Positions 1 to 6,521 of a stretch of 8,058 bases of DNA are shown in pieces. This DNA comes from Chitinophagaceae bacterium (GTDB taxonomy: Bacteria; Bacteroidota; Bacteroidia; Chitinophagales; Chitinophagaceae). A program made the position numbers and the translations under genes. Within the stretch, counting starts at the first letter, position 1. Each line of letters begins with the position of its first letter. A model generated the notes under the pieces. That model searched no databases. It was not told the DNA's origin and worked only from the letters and a program-made list of their open reading frames with translations. Location of the stretch: assembly GCA_020846105.1 (NCBI GenBank), contig JADLEN010000169.1, positions 1 to 8,058 on the forward strand, in the 5' to 3' direction.

Positions 1-970
1 CATAGGTCTTGTTTTCAATGCGTACCAATGCTTTTTCAAGATTAGTGATAAATTGAATTTGACGACTAGCCAATTGAGATACTGTTTCACGTTCAGTAGC
101 GCCACTTCCATCTTCCGAATTAAATCTATTTTCCGAATCTTCTGCACCAGCGCCGTCTTTACGCATAATCAATCCTTGTAAATAGGCAAGTTCTTTACGT
201 GCATTTTCAAGTCTTGAATTGATAATATCTTTAAATTCAACTAGTTCATCATCGCTATATCTTTTACCAACTGTAGATTCTACAACTGGTAATTCATCCA
301 ACAAAGAACGATTAAACTCATTAAAACCCTTTTTGGCAGGCACCTTGGGTTCTTCTTTTTGTAATCTTCTATGCGCTACAATTACTTGTGGCTTTTTATC
401 ATCACGCAAAGATCGTCCTACAGGTGCAGGGGTAGGCTTGCTAGGGTGCACCGGGGTGCCACTACTATTGTTTACAATAGATTTTAATATTTTGTTGACC
501 GTAGTTACAGAAGGCCCTTTTTTAACTGGTACTTTAGAAGCCTTTTCTTTTTTTATTTTCGCTTCTTTTACGGGCTTTTCTTTTTTTACTTTAATTGGTT
601 TTTCTACAATAGCTTTTTTAGCTGGCACAGCCTTTTTAGCTGGTGCTGCTTTTTTAGCTGGTGCTGCTTTTTTAGCTGGTGCTGCTTTTTTTGCAGGAGC
701 TACTTTTTTTGCAGGAGCTACTTTTTTAGCTGGTGCTGCTTTTTTAGCTGGTGCTGCTTTCTTAGCTGGTGCTACTTTTTTAGCTGGCGCAACTTTCTTT
801 GCTGGTGCTGCTTTTTTAGCAGGAGCTACTTTCTTAGCTGGTGCTGCTTTTTTAGCTGGCGCAACTTTCTTTGCAGGAGCTGCCTTTTTAGCTGGCGCAA
901 CTTTCTTTGGAGCAACAGCTTTTTTGGCTGTGCTGCTTGGTTTAGAAGTTGTTTTCTTTTTTACTGCCAT
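1..970 (-). CDS. TraR/DksA-like regulator with long histone H1-like Lys/Ala/Pro tail (C-terminus cut by window edge)
   Basis: The frame is open from ATG at 970 to position 2, giving 323 codons with no stop. Residues 1-19 are basic. Residues about 20-119 are roughly 16 hexapeptide repeats of PAKKAA/PAKKVA, resembling histone H1 and bacterial H1-like tails. A Lys/Pro/Ser-rich linker follows to about 235. From about 236 the sequence reads KRYSDDELVEFKDIINSRL, then ERETVSQLASRQIQFITNLE and ALVRIENKTY, which is the coiled coil and the lead-in to the zinc-finger-like C-terminus of Bacteroidota TraR/DksA proteins. The last few dozen residues are missing, so any cysteines cannot be assessed. Family members act on RNA polymerase through its secondary channel. 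Binding of DNA or another polyanion by the tail is my inference. The ATG lies 5 bases after the ileS stop, so co-transcription is likely. In Bacteroidota a gene of this type commonly follows ileS, often with lspA next. Confidence 0.88.
   Translation of the reverse strand, partial: MAVKKKTTSKPSSTAKKAVAPKKVAPAKKAAPAKKVAPAKKAAPAKKVAPAKKAAPAKKVAPAKKVAPAKKAAPAKKAAPAKKVAPAKKVAPAKKAAPAKKAAPAKKAAPAKKAVPAKKAIVEKPIKVKKEKPVKEAKIKKEKASKVPVKKGPSVTTVNKILKSIVNNSSGTPVHPSKPTPAPVGRSLRDDKKPQVIVAHRRLQKEEPKVPAKKGFNEFNRSLLDELPVVESTVGKRYSDDELVEFKDIINSRLENARKELAYLQGLIMRKDGAGAEDSENRFNSEDGSGATERETVSQLASRQIQFITNLEKALVRIENKTY
613..913 (-). repeat. 18-bp coding repeats (PAKKAA/PAKKVA), about 16 units
   Basis: About 16 near-identical 18-bp units encode the Lys/Ala/Pro tail of the DksA-like protein, with a degenerate unit at its N-terminal end. 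Units alternate between Ala and Val at the fifth residue and use mixed synonymous codons (GCT/GCA/GCG, AAA/AAG). The protein repeat is therefore better conserved than the DNA. Such a tract is prone to length change by slippage. It also produces a long but spurious opposite-strand open frame. Confidence 0.93.
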
Positions 971-975
971 TGCTT

Positions 976-3900
976 TTAGTTTTGTTTTGTTACTAGTACT
1001 TTAAAAGTATTTTCATTCACCTCAATTTCAGTTCCTTCAGATATAATATCTATAAATTCGATTTTATCTGCTAGAATTTCGGCGCAAATGTAGGAATAAA
1101 AATTTGTAATACTATCATTTAAGTTTGCCTTTTTTTCGATAAGTACGCTAATCTTATCCGTGAGTTCGAAATCAGCATCTTTGCGTATTTTCTGTATACG
1201 ATTGACGAGTTCGCGGGCATTTCCTTCTTCTTGCAAAGCTTCATTTATGGTAATGTCCAAGGCAACTGTCAAGCTGTCTTTATTGGCTACCGACCAACCT
1301 GGAATATCTTCGGCAATAATTTCCATATCTTCTGGACTAAGCGTTATATCTTCTCCATCTATATGTATAACGAGCGATTGTTCGCGTTCCATTTTGGCGA
1401 TGCTTGCTTGGTCGAAGGCATTGATCATTGCCGCAGCTGCTTTCATTTTACCTCCAAGCTTTGCGCCAAGGGTTTTGAAGTTGGCTTTTGCTTTTTTCTT
1501 AATAACGCCTTCTGTTTCGGTGATGTATTCAATTTCTTTTACATTCACTTCGCTTTTCACCAGTTCTTCTATTTTTCGCAAATGGTTTTCCGTCTTAGGG
1601 TCTAGTATCGGTATCATCAGTTTTTGAAGCGGCTGACGGGTTTTGATATTTACCTTTTTACGGATAGAAAGTACGAGTGAGGTAGTTACTTGTGCCAATT
1701 CCATTCGCTCCTCTAGGTCTTTATCAATCACACTTAAATTCGCAACAGGATATTTAGCCAAATGAACTGATTCTGAACTGATTCTGTTGGTTATCTTATT
1801 CAAGTTGCTGAGCATCCAATCGCTGAAGAATGGAGAGATAGGTGCCATCAATAGGCTCAATTGTTCTAGACACTCATACAAGGTTTGATAAGCACATATC
1901 TTATCAAATTCATATTCCCCTTTCCAAAATCTACGACGGCAAAGACGCACATACCAATTGCTCAATTGCTCATCCAAGAAGTACTCCATTGCTCTACCGG
2001 CTTGGGTAGGTTCGTAGTCGTCGAAGTAAGCGGTGCATTTTTGTATCAAGCTCTGTAAGCTCGACAATATCCAACGGTCAATCTCGGGTCTGTCGGCTAC
2101 AGGAATGTAGTCTTCTTTAAATGTGAAATTGTCTACATTGGCATACAGTGCAAAGAACTGGTAGGTATTGTACAGCGTTCCAAAATACTTCCGTTGTACT
2201 TCCTTAATACCTTCTAAATCAAACTTTAAGCTATCCCAAGGCGATGCGTTGGTGATGAGGTACCAACGGGTAGCATCGGCGCTCAGGTTTTGTATCGTTT
2301 CGAAAGGGTCAACCACATTGCCCACTCGTTTGCTCATCTTGTTGCCGTTCTTATCCAGCACCAATCCATTAGCAATTACTGTCTTATAAGCAATACTATC
2401 AAACAGCATCACGCCCAATGCGTGCATCGTATAAAACCAACCCCTTGTTTGGTCCACACCCTCGGCTATAAAGTCGGCAGGGAAGGCTTTGTTCTGGTCT
2501 ATTTGGTCTTGGTTTTCGAAAGGGTAGTGCTGCTGCGCATAAGGCATTGCACCACTATCAAACCATACATCTATAAGGTCTGGCTCTCTGTGCATTGCCT
2601 TTCCATTGCTATCGGCTAGGGTAATGCCATCTACAAAAGGCTTGTGCAGGTCGAGGTTGCTTTCGTTCACAACTTGCTCTAAACCAAGCTTTTCGTTAGC
2701 GTACTTAATCTCTTCAGTAAGCTCTGCTATCGAGCCAATGCATTTCATTTCGCTGCCATCCTCATTCATCCATACAGGTAGTGGGGTGCCCCAGTACCTA
2801 CTACGACTCAAGTTCCAATCCACCATATTCTCCAACCAATTACCAAAGCGACCTTCGCCCGTGCTCTTGGGTTTCCAATTGATGGTTTTGTTCAGTTCTA
2901 TCATTCTGTCCTTCACGGCGGTGGTACGGATAAACCAGGCATCCAATGGATAATAAAGGATAGGTTTGTCGGTGCGCCAGCAGTGCGGATAAGTATGTGC
3001 GTATTTTTCTACTTTAAAGGCTTGTCCTCTGGTTTTCAATGCAATAGCTATATCTACATCAACTTCTTTATAGTCTGCTGCGTCTTTATAGTTCTTTACA
3101 TATCTGCCCGAAAGCTCACCCAAGCCTTCTATAAATTTCCCTTCTTTATCCACCATCACTAGGAAGCCTATATTGTTGGCCTTGCCTACTTTATAGTCAT
3201 CTGCCCCAAAGGCGGGAGCGGTATGCACAATACCCGTTCCGTCTTCGGTAGTTACAAAATCACCTGTGATGATGCGGAAAGGGTCGCCGCCAGCTACTGC
3301 CGCCGAGTTGCCTTCGTAGGCTAGCAATTGCTCGTAGTAGCAACCTTCTATATCCTTCCCTTTGAAGCTGCCCAATACCACATAAGGTATATTTTTACCA
3401 TCATTGCCATAAGCAGCAAAGTCGGCATTTTCGTTCTCTGCCTTCCAATGTTTGCCTATCAGCATCGTAGCGCAAGCCACATTACATAGCTCGTGGGTAT
3501 AAGGATTGATTGTTTTTATTAAAGAATAATCAATATTCGGACCCACCGTCAGCGCAAGGTTGCTCGGCAATGTCCAAGGCGTAGTGGTCCAAGCCATAAA
3601 AAACAGCTTTTCTTCCTTATTTTGCAGCATTTCATACAAAAAAGCAGACTTTTCGTCCCTTTTTGCTTCAAACATCGCCACAATCGTTGTGTCTTTCACC
3701 TCGCGGTAAGCACCCGGTTGGTTTACCTCGTGGCTACTAAGCCCCGTACCCGCTGCGGGCGAGTAAGGCTGAATGCTCACACTCTTGTACAGGTAATCCT
3801 TCTTGTGCAGCTCCTTTAGCGCCCACCAAAGCGTTTCTATATATTTATTATCGAAGGTGATGTATGGGTCGTTCAAATCTACCCAATAACCCATCTTTTC

Positions 3901-4305
3901 CGTTATCTCGTCCCACTTGTCTTTGTAGCGCATCACCGCCTCGCGGCACTTTTGGTTGTAGTCTTCCACGCTTATTTTCACCCCAATATCCTCTTTGGTG
4001 ATGCCCAATTCCTTCTCCACACCCAGCTCTACAGGCAGCCCGTGCGTATCCCAGCCCGCCTTGCGTTTTACCTGGTAGCCTTGCATCGTTTTGTAGCGGC
4101 ACACCAGGTCTTTGAGCGTGCGCGAGATTACGTGGTGGATACCCGGCATACCATTGGCGCTCGGCGGCCCTTCATAAAACACGAATGGCGTAGCCCCCTC
4201 GCGCTCGCTGATGCTGCGCTCAAAAAGGCTGCCTTGTTTCCAAATCTCCTGCATTTCCGCCTCTATGGCGGGCATATTCAATTGCTTATATTCTGGATAT
4301 TTCAT
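976..4305 (-). CDS. ileS: Isoleucyl-tRNA synthetase, type 2 (eukaryote-like), GxHH variant
   Basis: This is a cytoplasmic class I synthetase that charges tRNA-Ile with isoleucine. Starting at 4305 (MKYPEYKQLN) the protein has 1109 residues, the usual length for long type-2 enzymes. The nucleotide-binding signature appears as NGMPGIHHV, with GIHH at residues 55-58. KMSKR is at 656-660. The editing (CP1) domain carries TTTPWTLPSN at about 240-249 and HTAPAFGADDY at 361-371. DVWFDSG starts at about 579, and the tRNA-binding helical domain and long C-terminal region follow. The frame extends upstream to 4365, but I prefer 4305. The family begins at this point, and a promoter-like TACCTTCGC box (4339-4331) lies inside the extension, which would give a leader of about 20 bases. 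No Shine-Dalgarno sequence is evident. The gene is followed at once by the DksA-like gene. No frameshift or missing motif was seen. Confidence 0.97.
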   Translation of the reverse strand: MKYPEYKQLNMPAIEAEMQEIWKQGSLFERSISEREGATPFVFYEGPPSANGMPGIHHVISRTLKDLVCRYKTMQGYQVKRKAGWDTHGLPVELGVEKELGITKEDIGVKISVEDYNQKCREAVMRYKDKWDEITEKMGYWVDLNDPYITFDNKYIETLWWALKELHKKDYLYKSVSIQPYSPAAGTGLSSHEVNQPGAYREVKDTTIVAMFEAKRDEKSAFLYEMLQNKEEKLFFMAWTTTPWTLPSNLALTVGPNIDYSLIKTINPYTHELCNVACATMLIGKHWKAENENADFAAYGNDGKNIPYVVLGSFKGKDIEGCYYEQLLAYEGNSAAVAGGDPFRIITGDFVTTEDGTGIVHTAPAFGADDYKVGKANNIGFLVMVDKEGKFIEGLGELSGRYVKNYKDAADYKEVDVDIAIALKTRGQAFKVEKYAHTYPHCWRTDKPILYYPLDAWFIRTTAVKDRMIELNKTINWKPKSTGEGRFGNWLENMVDWNLSRSRYWGTPLPVWMNEDGSEMKCIGSIAELTEEIKYANEKLGLEQVVNESNLDLHKPFVDGITLADSNGKAMHREPDLIDVWFDSGAMPYAQQHYPFENQDQIDQNKAFPADFIAEGVDQTRGWFYTMHALGVMLFDSIAYKTVIANGLVLDKNGNKMSKRVGNVVDPFETIQNLSADATRWYLITNASPWDSLKFDLEGIKEVQRKYFGTLYNTYQFFALYANVDNFTFKEDYIPVADRPEIDRWILSSLQSLIQKCTAYFDDYEPTQAGRAMEYFLDEQLSNWYVRLCRRRFWKGEYEFDKICAYQTLYECLEQLSLLMAPISPFFSDWMLSNLNKITNRISSESVHLAKYPVANLSVIDKDLEERMELAQVTTSLVLSIRKKVNIKTRQPLQKLMIPILDPKTENHLRKIEELVKSEVNVKEIEYITETEGVIKKKAKANFKTLGAKLGGKMKAAAAMINAFDQASIAKMEREQSLVIHIDGEDITLSPEDMEIIAEDIPGWSVANKDSLTVALDITINEALQEEGNARELVNRIQKIRKDADFELTDKISVLIEKKANLNDSITNFYSYICAEILADKIEFIDIISEGTEIEVNENTFKVLVTKQN

Positions 4306-4330
4306 TGCTTTGCTACTAAAAATTCGAGCC

Positions 4331-4339
4331 GCGAAGGTA
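4331..4339 (-). promoter_or_regulatory. Possible -7 box of the ileS promoter
   Basis: On the minus strand this reads TACCTTCGC, one base from the Bacteroidota TAnnTTTGC -7 form. It ends 25 bases before the chosen ileS ATG. No clear TTTG is seen at the -33 position, so this is a weak call, used mainly as support for the 4305 start. Confidence 0.35.
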
Positions 4340-4390
4340 AATTTATAATTTGACATTCGGCACATTTAGCACATTGCAGCTATTTTTCTT

Positions 4391-4519
4391 GGGGGGCGTG
4401 CCGATAGCCACCGCACAAAGCGCTGCTCGGGCACCACGCTGCTATCTTTTGCCCTGGCCCTTCGACAAGCTCAGGGGGCAAAAGGATATCCGCTGGGCTC
4501 ACTCACGCGGTGGAGGGTG
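4391..4519. repeat. Nested inverted-repeat intergenic element
   Basis: The inner stem is CTTTTGCCC (4446-4454) pairing perfectly with GGGCAAAAG (4476-4484). Its 21-base loop holds CTTCGACAAGCTCAG, a short sequence I recall as common between genes in many bacteria. An outer perfect 7-bp pair, CCACCGC (4408-4414) with GCGGTGG (4507-4513), encloses the inner stem. CGCTGCT occurs twice on the left arm (4421-4427 and 4437-4443). The layout GGGCGTGCC, CTTTTG hairpin, CAAAAGGAT, CTCACGC resembles, from memory, blocks that recur between genes in Bacteroidota. That resemblance is not verified. Function and orientation are unknown. Confidence 0.55.
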
Positions 4520-4563
4520 CTACTTTTAGCATGTTGCATATTGCAAATCCGCTTTATCTATGG

Positions 4564-4591
4564 TTCGGGATGCCCTTCAGAACATCCCGAA
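4564..4591 (-). terminator. Hairpin behind the glycine-rich gene, possible terminator
   Basis: TTCGGGATG (4564-4572) and CATCCCGAA (4583-4591) form a perfect 9-bp stem with a 10-base loop. The hairpin starts 15 bases after the stop codon of the minus-strand gene ending at 4607. There is no T-run behind it on either strand, so it is not a classical intrinsic terminator. It could instead protect the mRNA end or be a repeat. Confidence 0.5.
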
Positions 4592-4606
4592 GAGCGAGGT
4601 GAAAAG

Positions 4607-5320
4607 CTATTGTATATAGGTAATTCTCACCATACCCAAACCTCCTATGCCAAAAAATTTCTCACCCATAGAACCTTTGTAATATCTTGAACCACCACCA
4701 CCACCACCACCAGGGGTATTTCCGTTTAATGGATTAGAATAGTTGATATTATCCTCAACTACAATGCCCCATCCGTTTCCTATAAATTTTTTTCTTAAGA
4801 TACTACCCACAAAACTACTTCCAACACCCTTTGTAATTGTTGGATAATAACTATTTCCGCCATCTCCACCTAATTCGGAAATTCGAATTTTTTCTACTTT
4901 ATCATCGTTCTGTTCTGTCGAAAAGCTAATAATATGATTAGCTGCTCCGACTCCTCCTTTGTAATACAAATCAAATGAGCCAGAGAAATTTGCATTTTTT
5001 TTACTGCCACTAAATGCAATTAACTCTTTTACTTTACCATCTATTTTGAATTTTACGTAGGTCTCCATCATGAAATTCTGTGCTGGTTTCATTTCTAACA
5101 TTTCTATTTCGGTTCCTGAAAATCTTTTCATCAAATAGTCCCCTGCATCACCTCCACCAAACTCATTACCATTACCTCCTGCTCCCCACAGTTCGATTAT
5201 CATTTCTTTTGTTTCCACAGGAACACCTAATTCATAGGGTTCGAATGGAATGTAGGTTCTTACTTGTGTGTTAGGTAAAAACGATTGTGATAAACTAACT
5301 GAAGTCAAATTATTTTCCAT
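4607..5320 (-). CDS. Glycine-rich domain protein of unknown function
   Basis: The protein has 237 residues. Residues 1-38 form a Ser/Thr-rich lead. Then IIELWGAGGNGNEFGGGDAG (41-60) and a C-terminal GGLGMVRITYIQ (226-237) bracket several Gly-rich loops, including seven consecutive glycines at 204-210. This pattern, an ELWGAGG entry and a GxVRIxY exit, matches the glycine-rich domain found in phage tail-fibre tips and in assorted bacterial surface or hypothetical proteins. The family match is from memory of the pattern. There is no signal peptide, membrane segment or visible sorting domain, so export by a standard route is not supported. The start is the only ATG near the N-terminus, preceded by an A-rich leader without a Shine-Dalgarno sequence. 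It lies behind the 5437-6393 gene on the same strand, separated by 116 bases that include a hairpin, so co-transcription is uncertain. Confidence 0.8.
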   Translation of the reverse strand: MENNLTSVSLSQSFLPNTQVRTYIPFEPYELGVPVETKEMIIELWGAGGNGNEFGGGDAGDYLMKRFSGTEIEMLEMKPAQNFMMETYVKFKIDGKVKELIAFSGSKKNANFSGSFDLYYKGGVGAANHIISFSTEQNDDKVEKIRISELGGDGGNSYYPTITKGVGSSFVGSILRKKFIGNGWGIVVEDNINYSNPLNGNTPGGGGGGGSRYYKGSMGEKFFGIGGLGMVRITYIQ

Positions 5321-5382
5321 TGTAGTGTTTTTTAATTTTCGCCTACTCTATTCAGTTTTCGGCATCCCTGTTTTATTATTGA

Positions 5383-5420
5383 TGCAAGAAGCCACTACAT
5401 CAGTGTTGTGACTTCTTGCA
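5383..5420 (-). terminator. 38-base imperfect hairpin between two minus-strand genes
   Basis: TGCAAGAAG (5383-5391) pairs with CTTCTTGCA (5412-5420). After one mismatch CAC pairs with GTG, and after another ACA pairs with TGT, leaving a 4-base loop TCAG. The hairpin begins 16 bases after the stop of the gene ending at 5437. It lacks a clear following T-run on the minus strand. A terminator or an mRNA-stabilising hairpin is the likeliest role. Confidence 0.55.
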
Positions 5421-5436
5421 ATTAGTAAATCAATCC

Positions 5437-6393
5437 TTAATCCATTTCATAAAACTCTACCACCACCTGGCTATCTACCTGCCCATCGTTGCGCAGGTTC
5501 AGGAAGCGCAAGCTGTTGGCGTCGTAGCCCATAGAGGCTGCGCTGCGGCGGATGTCGGCGCCAGGGTTCAGGCTGCTAGGCTGCCCAGCTAGGCTTTGGG
5601 GGTTGGGCCCAAAACCATAAAAGATGGGCGCAGGCCCTTGGTTCCGAAATTTGATTTCCATACTAGGCACCATCGTTACTCCTGCAAAATCTACAGAAGT
5701 GACAGCGCCTAGCGGTGCAGCATCTACGGCTACTACCAGCACAGGCGGGTTGCTACCGCCCGTATTGTCTATATGCAGGCTCAGGCGCCATAGTGCAAAA
5801 AGTTCAGGCTTGTCGTCGGCAAATGTTTGCATGTATATATCTATGCTGCGGCGCAGCTCGTCGCCCTGTGCCAGTAGCGGGTCTATTTGTGCAGTGGCTA
5901 CTTTGGCTATTTCTATTTGGTCTTTGGGTGCTTCTAGTGCTGCAAAATACGCCTCGTTGGCAGTGTTGAGCGCTGCCATAGTAGTAGCATCGGCACCTAT
6001 AAGGTTGGCTGCATCGGGCAGTAGTACCTGATACATCACTTTGGCTTGTACATAAAAATCTGTGTCTCTCATTTTTACAAATTCTGTAGGCACAAACTCT
6101 GCCTTGCGTAGCATAGCCGTGTTGCCCACCTTGTTGTAGTAGGCTGCGGCTCCGCGGGTTACTATTTGTAGTAGGTTCATCACGGCAGCGCGTTTGTTGC
6201 GCTTGTCTTCGGAGTAGCCAGTATTGTCTAGGCCTGCTATGCCTGCGGCATCTACTACAGCGTCTATATTATCCTTTAGCAAGGCAGCCTCTATGGCTAT
6301 CTCGGGCACGCCTACTAGTTCGGCGGCATTGTTGGTCAGTACATCGTGCGATTTGATGTGTGAATTGAGCTTGTCTGTTTGTTCTCTTTGCAT
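5437..6393 (-). CDS. Uncharacterised helical protein with C-terminal beta region
   Basis: The protein has 318 residues and I cannot name its family. Residues 1-205 look almost wholly helical, rich in Ala, Leu, Asp and Lys: helices around 1-50, 62-98, 102-125, 135-152 and 158-200. The pattern (KLNSHIKSHDVLTNNAAEL, KRAAVMNLLQIVTRGAAAYY, FVKMRDTDFY, LLAQGDELRRSIDIYMQTF) resembles a group of soluble hypothetical proteins I associate with Bacteroidota. Residues 216-318 look like beta strands with Gly/Pro/Asn-rich loops (PIFYGFGPNPQSLAG) and end LRFLNLRNDGQVDSQVVVEF, which suggests a small beta-sandwich. There is no signal peptide or membrane segment. Codon usage is richer in GC than in the neighbouring glycine-rich gene. 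The ATG at 6393 is the only sensible N-terminal start. A scaffold or adaptor role would be a guess. Confidence 0.82.
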   Translation of the reverse strand: MQREQTDKLNSHIKSHDVLTNNAAELVGVPEIAIEAALLKDNIDAVVDAAGIAGLDNTGYSEDKRNKRAAVMNLLQIVTRGAAAYYNKVGNTAMLRKAEFVPTEFVKMRDTDFYVQAKVMYQVLLPDAANLIGADATTMAALNTANEAYFAALEAPKDQIEIAKVATAQIDPLLAQGDELRRSIDIYMQTFADDKPELFALWRLSLHIDNTGGSNPPVLVVAVDAAPLGAVTSVDFAGVTMVPSMEIKFRNQGPAPIFYGFGPNPQSLAGQPSSLNPGADIRRSAASMGYDANSLRFLNLRNDGQVDSQVVVEFYEMD

Positions 6394-6417
6394 AAAAATA
6401 GATTTAAGTTTAAAAGA

Positions 6418-6451
6418 TAAACATAAAGTTAGGGGTGAAACATATTACAAA
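6418..6451 (-). promoter_or_regulatory. Weak candidate promoter for the 5437-6393 gene
   Basis: On the minus strand a TTTG (6451-6448) is followed after 22 bases by TATGTTTA (6425-6418). This is close to the Bacteroidota -33 TTTG / -7 TAnnTTTG pair, although the usual spacer is nearer 19 bases and the last G is replaced by A. The box ends about 25 bases before the ATG. Another near-match, TATCTTTT, lies slightly nearer the gene. Confidence 0.25.
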
Positions 6452-6521
6452 GTATAAGAAGAGCCATATTTTTTTTCTGCTTAGCAAAAATCATTACCAA
6501 ATATCAATTTATTCATTCCTA

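Larger units (their letters stand above)
4366..4606. other. Non-coding gap between ileS and the glycine-rich gene, with two structured blocks
   Basis: No credible reading frame is seen here. The stretch contains a nested inverted-repeat element at about 4391-4519 and a separate hairpin at 4564-4591, both listed on their own. The bases around 4391-4440 are much richer in GC than the adjoining start of ileS. The sequence 4520-4563 shows nothing recognisable. Confidence 0.7.

Noticed and set aside
219..1004. A 261-codon plus-strand frame rich in FLAGAA repeats
   Set aside because: It is the opposite-strand reading of the PAKKAA repeat tract. The minus strand gives recognisable DksA-like sequence beyond the repeats, and the plus frame overlaps the end of ileS.
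3848..4353. Antisense and frame-shifted open frames inside ileS on both strands
   Set aside because: They are shadows of a well-conserved gene; none has recognisable domains.
4306..4365. A 20-residue N-terminal extension of IleS
   Set aside because: It does not look like family sequence, and a promoter-like box falls within it; MKYPEY at 4305 is the usual kind of start.
5624..6031. Plus-strand frames opposite the 5437-6393 gene
   Set aside because: They arise from Ala/Gly-rich codons of the minus-strand gene and show no domain or start context.
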